A stretch of DNA of 64,000 bases from Bathynomus jamesi (Eukaryota; Arthropoda; Malacostraca; Isopoda; Cirolanidae), in assembly GCA_023014485.1 (NCBI GenBank), contig JAJOZX010002586.1, positions 33,501 to 97,500 of the forward strand, given 5' to 3'. Numbering within the stretch: the stretch's first letter is position 1; each line of letters opens with the position of its first letter. The notes beneath the pieces were generated by a model. The model saw only the letters and a list, made by a program, of their open reading frames with translations, ran no database searches and was not told the DNA's origin. Shown here piece after piece: positions 29,112 through 38,344 of this stretch. The position numbers and the translations under genes were made by a program.

Positions 29112-30381
29112 ATGGCAGGGCCAGCTAAATTGAAAGCAGAATGCTTTAAATGTAAAATTAATCATTGGTGCGTTGACTTCCCTGAAGGTAGTATCAGCGA
29201 TATCACATCCCTTAGTGTATGTTTGTTTTGTAAACTTAGAGACAACCACGAAAAGGAAGTTAAAGAGCTAAAGGAATTAGTAAAAAAGCTTGAAGCTAGG
29301 GTCGTCGCACTGGAAATCCAACCCAGTGGACAAGATCAAACTAAAAACACACCAGCAGATTTAAACAGTAAGATTAAGCATCTAGAACAAAGCGTGGCAC
29401 GCTTGGAAAACACGGTGACTATTCCGGAAAATAGAACGGAGGAACAAGAATTCAAATTGGTTAAAAATAAAAGACCCTCCAAACCAAAACCAAAACATAA
29501 GGATTTGGAACCCATTACCATCAAAAATAAGTTTCACTTACTTGCTGATGAGGAGGATGAATCCTTTTTAATTGGTGATTCTATGGTAAGGAATCAAGGG
29601 CTTTTTCGGAGCAAGACGGGCGACCAAGAGAAAACTCCGATGTTTTCCGGGTGCCACAAGCCAGATAATTAATAGGGAATTAGGCAAAATTAATATCAAG
29701 AATAAGAGTTGCCCTATCATTGTCCATGTTGGTGGCAATGACGTTTTTCTGGGAGGGACAGGAGGGCAGACAGAGCCCATTATAAATGAATTCAAGAACC
29801 TAACTGACAAGGTTAGGGATAGGGCAGACATGGGTATGGTCGTAGGAATTCTCCCTCGAATGCGTGCTAGTGATTATACTCTAAGTAAAGCCATTAGCAT
29901 AAATAAAAGAGTTAAACGCATGTGTGATGAAAAAGGCGTAAAGTTTGTCTATTTTTGGCCTACATTCTACGGAAATGGGGAATACTTTGGTTCGGACGGG
30001 ATACATTTTAACCAGAAGGGGAAAAAGAAGTATGGTGATTTACTGAACATTAATTTGTATAATCTTTTTAAACTAGGACCCCCCAAACCAGCAATTGATC
30101 CTGCTCCCCAAACAGTTAAACCTACTCCCCCAGCAGTTAGTCCCCCTCCCCCAGCAGTTAGTCCCCCTCCAAAAGCAGGTAGTCCCCCTCCAACAGCAGG
30201 TAGTCCCCCTCCAACAGCAGGTAGGCCCCCTCCCTCAGTAGTTAGTCCCCCTCCAACAGCAGGCAGTGACTCTCCTTCCACGTTGGAGGGGGCTCAGGCT
30301 CCTGCGGAGATTGTCCCCTCGTTAGTGAGGGTCTCATCAACTCCCGACAGCCCTGGCTGTTCGGGAGACGGGTCGTGCTAG
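29112..30381 (+). pseudogene. LINE ORF1: Cys-rich head, coiled coil, SGNH esterase, Pro-rich tail
   Basis: Starts MAGPAKLKAECFKCKINHWC. Two Cys pairs (CFKC, CLFC) suggest a zinc-binding head. A heptad-rich stretch follows (KEVKELKELVKKLEARVVAL and LEQSVARLENTV), probably a trimerising coiled coil. Next is an SGNH/GDSL-type esterase domain with GDSMVR, HVGGNDVF and a C-terminal DGIHFNQKG. The tail repeats SPPP/TAG units. ORF1 esterase domains are known from CR1-group LINEs. A frame break near 29,620 splits the esterase. The stop overlaps the ORF2 frame. Confidence 0.8.
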
Positions 30382-33128
30382 GGGGCGGTCAGAATAGGGG
30401 AGGCTCCCTCCGTGCAATGCTTTTTAATGCTAGGTCGATCAGGAACAAGTTTGGCGAGCTAAGGGCGCTCTTAGCATCAGAATACCAGGATATCGTTGCT
30501 ATCACCGAGTCCTGGATTCATACTGATCGTAGGGACTACGTTGGGGAGTTCGAAATTCCTGGGTATACAATGTTTCGCAAAGACCGCACCCGTGGGGAGG
30601 AGGGTGGGGTACTAATATACGTCAGAGACACGTTGAGTCCGGTTGACTGCCAGTTCCGGTCAGAACGGGAGCTGCTTGGCGTCGATCTGAACGTGGGAGG
30701 GACGAACTATAGGTTAATCTTGGTGTACAGACCTCCGCATCTCCTCCTCGAGGAGGATACAGCCCTGTACACCGAACTCAGTAGCCTGCTAGGGGATCGG
30801 GTGTGTGTAGTTTTAGGAGACTTCAACTGTCGCGGTATAAAGTGGGAAAACAGGACTGCCAATGCTGAAGGGAGGAGGCTAGTTGACTTTGCTGATGAGA
30901 ACTTCCTCACTCAGTGGGTCAACGAGCCTACACGAGGCGAAAGCGTTCTGGACTTAGTATTCACGACCGAAGACAACCTCGTCACTGGCCTCACCGTTGA
31001 CGAATCATTGGGCGGGAGTGATCACGGTCTTATTAGGTTCCGTGTGTGCGTCCCTCGGGTGAAGCGCAGTAAGCTCGATCTCCGGCGGGCGAACTTTGTT
31101 AGCCTCAGGGAAAGCGTCGGAGAGATGGGGTTAGAGGTTGGCGGCGATGTTAAGGGAGTGTGGAGTGCATTCCGGGACGAGTTTATGGTGCTGCAGTCTG
31201 CTGCCATACCCTCAAAACCGGTCACCCCTGCCTCAACGCAGCCTAAGTGGTTCAATCGTGACATCGCTTCGGCTATCCAAAATAGGAAAGTAGCGTATAG
31301 GAGGGCGAAGGCCAATCGTTCCCACGAGAACACTGAAGCGTATGTCCTCCTGTGTAGGGAAGTGAAGGCGAAGGTTAGGCTAGCGAAACCTAACGAAGAA
31401 CTACGGGTGGCAAGCCTCTGCAAGGGGAACCCTAAGGAGTTCTTCAGTTATGTTAATACTAGAAAGCCCATTAGAAGCATGATAGGTAGGAAAGCGGCGT
31501 TCTGCGGACCTCCGACGCGGACATCGCTAATGTGCTTAATGAGTACTTTGCGGGAGTGTTCACCAGGGAGGATACCCGCGTCATCCCCGAGCCAGGCGTG
31601 AGGCACGAAGGTGCTGGCCTGGATAGTGTTAGATGTACCGCGACAGTCGTTGCTGATAGAATAGACAAACAGCGCGTTTAAGGCTCCTGGGCCAGACCAG
31701 TTTCTCCCCAGAGTGTTGCGAGAAGTGTGCGACCAGGTGGCTCCCCACCTGGCTACAGTCTTCAACAAATCGTTGGAGATGGGCCAGGTGCCTGGTGACT
31801 GGAGGGAAGCCAACGTGACCCCTATCTTTAAGAAAGGGGATCACGAAAGTCCAGGGAACTATCGTCCCATTAGTCTCACTTCAGTTGTATGTAAATTATT
31901 AGAAGGGATAATAGCTGATAGGATCGTTGACCATTTGGATTCCTACAAGCTGCTTGGGGACTCCCAACATGGGTTTAGACGGCATAGGTCGTGTCTCACC
32001 AACTTGCTCGAGTTTTTCCACGTCATGTTGAGTGAGTACGATAAGAGTAGGGCGATTGATATACTTTATCTCGACTTTCAGAAAGCCTTTGATAAGGTAT
32101 CTCACCGCCGGCTAATGGCGAAAGTGCGCGCGCTGGGTATCGGTGGGGAAATAGGTAGGTGGATTGAAAACTTGCTGAGGAATAGGCGGCAGAGGGTGGT
32201 AATTAAAGGTGCTAGTTCGGGTTGGGCCTCGGTCACTAGTGGGGTTCCTCAGGGTTCCGTTTTGGGGCCACTGTTGTTTATCATTTACATAAATGATATC
32301 GACGGTGGCATCGTCAGTCGGATCGCCAAATTCGCTGATGACACCAAGCTTGGGGCCAATGTTGGGACGCCCGAAGCGATCGAGGAACTGCGTGCGGACA
32401 TAGGTAGGATAGGAGAGTGGTCCTAAAAATGGCAAATGCCGTTTAACTTGGGTAAATGCAAAGTGATGCACATTGGCTACGCCAATCCCAAGTCGGACTA
32501 CTCGATGTTGGGTAGTAGTATCGAGGTGACTGATTTAGAAAAGGACTTGGGTGTGCTAATTAGCAGCGACCTTAAGTTTACGAAACAGTGTGTAGAGGTG
32601 GAAAAGAAAGCCCAGAAACTATTGGGTTACATCAGGAGGCAATTTCAGTTTCGGAACAAGGAGATTGTGCTCTCACTGTACAATTCCCTTGTTCGGCCGC
32701 ACCTAGAGTATGCTGTGCAGTTCTGGTCGCCCACCCTCAGGAAAGATATTGAGAGGCTGGAGCGAGTGCAGGCGAGGGCCACAAAGTTAATCCCTTCCGT
32801 TAGGCATATGGGCTACAATCGACGGTTACGCGCCCTTAACTTGTTTTCGCTTGAAACTCGGAGGCTGCGCGGTCAACTGATCGAGGTTTTCAAGCTCTTA
32901 CGAGGGTTGAACGATGTCGATTTTAGAAGTATGTTTAGTTTAAATGATAACCCAACTCGCAACAATGGTTGGAAGTTGGATTTGAAACGGTTTAGGACTA
33001 GTGTGTGTGGGAATTACTTTACGTATAAGATCTGTGACACATGGAACAGGTTACCTTCGGAAGTTGTGAATAGTTCCTCTGTGGATCAGTTCAAGAAAAG
33101 GTTAGACCAAATCTTGCACACTATTTGA
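30375..33128 (+). pseudogene. LINE ORF2: APE endonuclease and reverse transcriptase, copy B
   Basis: The endonuclease occupies 30,415-31,060 with LFNARSIRNK, VAITESWIH, VLGDFNC and SDHGLIRF. The RT runs 31,713-32,426 with NYRPISLTSV, QHGFRRHRS, LYLDFQKAFDK, VPQGSVLGPLL and FADDTKL, then the C-terminal part to 33,128. Breaks are a deletion/frame change at 31,480-31,710 and a TAA at 32,424 where copy A has a Glu codon. The frame overlaps the end of ORF1, and the first ATG in it is near 30,417. Inactive. Confidence 0.9.
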
Positions 33129-33215
33129 GTGTGTAGAAAATTTTCCCTGGCACCCGTTGCCATTGGTACCTCCTCGGTACCAATGAGGTACTTCTTTTCC
33201 TTGTAACTCTCTTTT

Positions 33216-33232
33216 TCTCTCTCTTTCTCGCC

Positions 33233-33267
<35 letters not shown>

Positions 33268-33274
33268 TCTCTCT

Positions 33275-33341
<67 letters not shown>

Positions 33342-33362
33342 CTCGCCCTCTTTCTCTTTCTC
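33216..33362. repeat. (CT)n microsatellite between LINE copies B and C
   Basis: Pure and interrupted CT repeat with CGCC interruptions, on the tail of copy B. Confidence 0.9.
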
Positions 33363-34655
33363 TCTATCTCGCAGAGAGTGGTAATAAATGAATAAATGGA
33401 GTGGCTTCGGAATGGCCTCCAGTCACCAGTGGTGTCCCACAGGGTTCCGTTCTGGATCCTTTACTTTTTATCATCTATATTAACGATATAGACGTCGGGC
33501 TTCTAAGTGCAATCTCAAAATTTGCAGATGATACGAAATTAGGAAGTAGTGTAGGTACTGAGGAGGGCGTAAGAACGCTTCAGAATGATCTTGACAGGTT
33601 GGGCGAATGGTCTGCTACTTGGCAGATGCCATTCAACTTGGACAAATGTAAGGTAATGCACATAGGTTATAAAAACCCGAAGACCGATTACTCTCTCTTG
33701 GGAAGGAACTTGACTGAGACCGATCTAAAGAAAGACTTGGGAGTCTACAGTATATCAGCAACGATCTGAAACCGTCGAAGCACTGTGCAGAAGTCGAAAA
33801 GAGGGCCTTAAAATTATTAGGTTATATTAAAAGACAGTTCCAGTTTCGGAACAAGGAGACTGTAATGTCTCTTTATAATTCTCTAGTCAGACCTCAACTG
33901 GAATACTGTGCGCAGTTTTGGTCTCCATCCCTTAGGAAGGATATAGAAAGGTTAGAAAGAGTACAAGCAATGCTACAAAATTGATCCCTTCAATGAGAAT
34001 GCAAAGCTACCAACGGAGATTGGAGCGCCTAAATCTGTTTAGCTTAGAGACGAGGAGATTGCGGGATCAGCTTATTCAAGTCTTCAAGATGCTCAAAGGA
34101 ATAGACAGGGTAGATTACAGAAACTTATTCTCACTTAATGCCAATCCGACAAGAAATAATGGGTTTAAACTGGAACTAAAGACATTTAGGACCTCTGTCT
34201 GTGGAAATTTCTTTTCCTATAAAATAGTTAATATCTGGAACCAACTTCCCTCAGAGGTTGTTTCCAGTCAAAGTGTAAATGTGTTTAAAAATAGGCTAGA
34301 CAAAGTACTAAATGCTCTCATAGTTTAAGATTAAAACATAAGAAAACTCTGCAGGAGTTCGCTTGCACGGTGTCTCTGTAAGCAAACTAAATATAGAGCT
34401 ATTTATATATTCTCCACTTTCCTGTAAAATTTCCTTGGCTACTTTTCCAGGGTCAAGGTATTTTCTTCAACCTTTTTCCGTACCTGCCTCTGGCAGGGAG
34501 GGAGCGGAGGGTGGGGAGAGAGCCTTCTACTTTTCTATCCAGTTTTCTACTACTGCTAGGATAGTTGAAAGAAAAATAAACTTTTAATAACAGGAACCTC
34601 CCAGAGTGGACCAAAAGGTCTTTGAGGCTTCCTCTTGTCCTTGTAACTCCTTTTA
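33363..34655 (+). mobile_element. LINE family 2 (CR1/L2-like), copy C, 5'-truncated
   Basis: Starts abruptly in the RT after the CT tract (GCAGAGAGTGGTAATAAATG). Its 3' UTR (34,329-34,640) is nearly identical to that of copy E at 40,687-40,990 and unlike family 1, but it ends in a similar CCTTGTAACT tail and CT repeats. Confidence 0.85.
33390..34328 (+). pseudogene. Reverse transcriptase C-terminal part, LINE copy C
   Basis: VTSGVPQGSVLDPLLFIIYI and KFADDTKLGS give the palm; the downstream part has LYNSLVRPQLEYCAQFWSPS and FRTSVCGNFFSYKIVNIWN. Frame changes near 33,755 and 33,970 split it. A 14-bp duplication (AATAAATG...AATAAATG) sits near 33,385. Otherwise almost identical to the matching part of copy E. 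Confidence 0.85.
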
Positions 34656-34684
34656 ACTCTCTCTCGCCCTCTCTCTCTCTCTCG

Positions 34685-34727
<43 letters not shown>

Positions 34728-34754
34728 TCTCTCTCTCTCTCTCGCCCTCTCTCT

Positions 34755-35506
34755 CTAGTCTCCTTTGCTTTAGTGTCCTGTTGTCGAAGGAGAAAGACAC
34801 CGTTTTGATTAGGGACACGCTGATCAGGGGCCAGGAGAAGTACTTTGCTTCTGCAAACCGGGACGGGAGGAAGGTAAAGTGCTTACCTGGGCGGGGAACG
34901 GCGCACTTAAGGAAGGAGGTAGAGAAACTGCGCGTGCCTAGTCGGAGGACTGCGATCGTTGTCCACGCTGGTAGCAACGACCTGTTCCTGAAAGGCGATA
35001 GGGTAGGTCTTACAGATGGGATCATCACCAAAATCATGTTTCTTTCGGATGATCTAAAACTGAAGACAGACAGGGGAATGTTGATCGGTATTTTACCGGG
35101 GATGAATGCCAGTGACCATGCGCTCAGTAAGGTCATTGGCATCAACGAGAGAGTGCAAGACTTCTGCGTCCCGGTGGTCGTGAGGTTTATTGACCCGTTC
35201 GACGAATTTTCGGGTAGGTGGGACCTTTACCAGAGGGATGGTGTCCACCTGAATGACAAGGGTAAAGGTGTGCCAGGCGCGCTGCTCGACCGGCACCTAT
35301 ACAGAATGGTGAGGTCGAGCCCGGGGAGAGATGATGTTGAGCCGGTGGCAGACGTACCTTCAACTGAAGGGTGCGTCCAGGTACAGGTGGGTGACCCTCC
35401 TTCCACGTTGGAGGGGGCTCAGGCTCTTGCGGAAATTGCCCCCTCGTTGGTGAGGAACTCTTCAACTCCCGACAGCCATGGCTGTTCGGGAAATGGGTCG
35501 TGCTAG
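34755..35506 (+). pseudogene. LINE ORF1, esterase and Pro-rich tail only, copy D
   Basis: Lacks the Cys head and coiled coil. The esterase nucleophile block reads IRDTLIR, where copy B has GDSMVR, so the catalytic Ser is lost. The later blocks VVHAGSNDLFL and DGVHLNDKGKG are kept. The tail after the esterase is shorter than in copy B and lacks the SPPP repeats, but ends in the same STPDSHGCSG-type sequence. Open to its stop at 35,506. Confidence 0.75.
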
Positions 35507-38196
35507 GGGGCGGTGAGAATAGGGAAGGCTCCCTCCGTGAAATGCTTTTTAATGCTGGATCGATTTGGAATAAGTTTTGCGAGCTACAAGCGCTCTTAGC
35601 ATCAGAATACCAGGATATCGTTGCTATCACCGAGTCCTGGATTCATACTGATCGTAGGGCCTACGTTGGGGAGTTCGAAATTCCCGGGTATAGAATGTTT
35701 CGCAAAGACTGCACCCGTGGGGAGGGGGGAGGGGTACTAATATACGTCAGGGACACGTTGAATCCGGTTGACTGCCAGTTCCGGTCAGAACGGGAGCTGC
35801 TTGGCTTCGATCTGAACGTGGGAGGGACGAACTATAGGTTAATCTTGGTGTACAGACCTCCGCATCTCCTCCTCGAGGAGGATAAAACCCTGTACACCGA
35901 ACTCCGTAGCCTGCTAGGGGATAGGGTGTGTGTAGTTTTAGGAGACTTCAACTGTCGCGGCATAAAGTGGGAAGACAGGACTGCTGATGCTAAAGGGAGG
36001 AGGCTAGTTGACTTTGCTGATGAGAACTTCCTCACTCAGTGGGTCAATGAGCCTACACGAGGCGAAAGCGTTCTACACTTAGTATTCACGACCGAAGACA
36101 ACCTCGTCACTGGCCTCACCGTTGACGAATCGTTGGGCAGGAGTGATCACGGTCTGATTAGGTTCCGTGTCTGCGTCCCTCGAGTGAAGCGTAGTAACTC
36201 GAGAGGCAGTACCCAGGGATAGCGTAGGTGAGATGGGGAAAAAGGTCGGCGGCGATGTTGAGGGAGTGTGGACTGCATTCCGGGACGAGTTTATGGTGCT
36301 GCAGTCTGCTGCCATACCCTCAAAACCGGTCACCCCTGCTTCAACGCAGCCTAAGTGGTTCAGTCGTGACATCGCTTCGGCTATCCGAAATAGGAAAGTA
36401 GCGTATAGGAGGGCGAAGGCCAATCGTTCCCATGAGAACACTGAAGCGTATGTCCGCCTGTGGAGGGAAGTGAAGGCGAAGGCTAGACTAGCGAAACGTA
36501 ACGAAGAACTACGGGTGGCAAACCTCTGCAAGGGGAACCCTAAGGAGTTCTTCAGTTATGTTAATAGTAGAAAGCCCATTAGAAGCGGCGTTCTGCGGTC
36601 CTCCGACCAGACATCGCTAATGTGCTTAATGAGTACTTTGCGGGAGTGTTCACCAGGGAGGACACCCGTGTCATCCCCGAGCCAGGCGTGAGGCACGAAG
36701 GTGCTGGCGTGGATAGTGTTCGAAGTACTGCGAGAGTCGTTGCCGATAGAATAGACAAAGTGAGCGTGTTTAAGGCTCCTGGGCCAGACCAGTTTCTCCC
36801 CAGAGTGTTGCGGGAGGTGCGCGACCAGGTGGCTCCCCACCTGGCTACAGTCTTCAACAAATCGTTGAAGACGGGGCAGGTGCCTGGTGACTGGAGGGAA
36901 GCCAACGTGACCCCTATCTTTAAGAAAGGAGATCACGAAAGTCCATGGAACTATCGTCCCATTAGTCTCACTTCGGTTGTAGGTAAATTATTAGAGGGGA
37001 TAATAGCGGATAGGATCGTTGACCATTTGGATTCCTACAAGCCTCTTGGGGACTCCCAACATGGGTTTAGACGGCATAGGTCGTGTCTCACCAACTTGCT
37101 CGAGTTTTTCCACGTCATGTTGAGTGAGTATGATAAAAGTAGGGCGATTGATATACTTTATCTCGACTTTCAGAAAGCCTTTGATAAGGTACCTCTCTGC
37201 CGGCTAATGGCTATAGTGCGCGCGGTGGGTATTGGTGGGAAAGTAGGTAGGTGGATTGAAAACTGGCTGAAGAATAGGCGGCAGAGGGTTGTAATTAAAG
37301 CGGCTAGTTTGGGTCGGGCCTCGGTCACTAGCGGGGTTCCTCAGGGTTCCATTTTGGGGCCACTGTTGTTTATCATTTACATAAATTATATAGACGGTGG
37401 CATCGCCAGTCGGATCGCCAAATTTGCTGATGACACAAAGCTTGGGGCCAATGTTGGGAAGCCCGAGGCGATCGAGCAACTGCGTGCGGACCTAGGTAGG
37501 ATAGGAGAGTGGTCCGAAAAAGGCAAATGACGTTTAACTTGGATAAGTGCAAGGTGAGCACATTGGCTACGCCAATCCCAAGTCGGACTACTAAATGTTG
37601 GGGAGTAATATCGAGGTGACTAATTTGGAAAAGGACTTTGGTGTGCTAATTAGCAGCGGCCTTAAGTTTACGAAACAGTGCGTAGAGGTGGAAAAGAAAG
37701 CCCAGAAGTTTTTGGGTTATTTCAGGAGGCAATTTCAGTTTCGGAACAAGGAGATTGTACTCTCTCTGTACAATTCCCTGGTTCGGCCGCACCTGGAGTA
37801 TGCTGTGCAGTTCTGGTCGCACACCCTCAGGAAAGATATTGAGAGGCTGGAGCCGTTAGGCATATGGGCTACAATCGATGCTTACGCGCCCTGAACTTGT
37901 TTTCGCTGGAAACTCGGAGGCTGCGCGGTCAACGCATCGAGGTTTTCAAGCTCTTACGCGGGTTCAACGATGTCGATTTAGAAGCATGTTTAGTTTAAAT
38001 GATAAATCAACTCACAACAATGGTTGAAAGTTGGATTTGAAATGGTTTAGGACTAGTGTGTGTGTGTGTGTGAATTACTTTACCTATAAGATCTGTGACA
38101 CGTGGAACAGGTTACCTTCAGAAGTTGTGAACAGTTCCTCTGTTTATCACTTCAAGAAAAGGATAGAGTTTGCCCAAATCTTGCACATTATTTGAG
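35500..38196 (+). pseudogene. LINE ORF2, endonuclease and RT, copy D
   Basis: Endonuclease 35,540-36,190 with VAITESWIH, VLGDFNC and SDHGLIRF; RT 36,800-37,530 with FQKAFDKVP, VPQGSILGPLL and FADDTKL. Frame breaks near 36,200, 36,590, 37,528 and 37,570, and a ~35-bp deletion near 37,855, end the frame early. 38,050-38,072 has a small (GT)n expansion. Dead copy, more decayed than copy B. Confidence 0.85.
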
Positions 38197-38344
38197 TGTG
38201 TAGAAAATTTTCTCTGGCACCCGTTGCCATTGGTACCTCCTCGGTATGGGCCGCAAGGCCTTTTGAGGTACTTCTTTTCCTTGTAACTCCTTGTAACTCT
38301 CTCACTCTCTCCCGCTCTCTTTCTCTCGCCCTCTCTCTCACACT

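Larger units (their letters stand above)
28906..33215 (+). mobile_element. LINE family 1, copy B, near full length
   Basis: Starts within the CT-rich tail of copy A and carries both ORFs, a ~75-bp 3' UTR and the tail CCTTGTAACTCTC. It is the most complete LINE in the window, but ORF2 is broken. Confidence 0.85.
34656..38215 (+). mobile_element. LINE family 1, copy D, 5'-truncated in ORF1
   Basis: Begins after the CT-rich tail of copy C, within ORF1, and continues through ORF2 to a family 1 3' UTR and tail at 38,197-38,300. Confidence 0.85.

Noticed and set aside
30707..31423. Minus-strand open frames opposite the LINE ORF2 genes (also near 31.5, 35.2, 36.1-36.9 and 38.9-39.3 kb)
   Set aside because: They recur wherever the LINE coding strand does and carry no motif; shadows of the sense frame.
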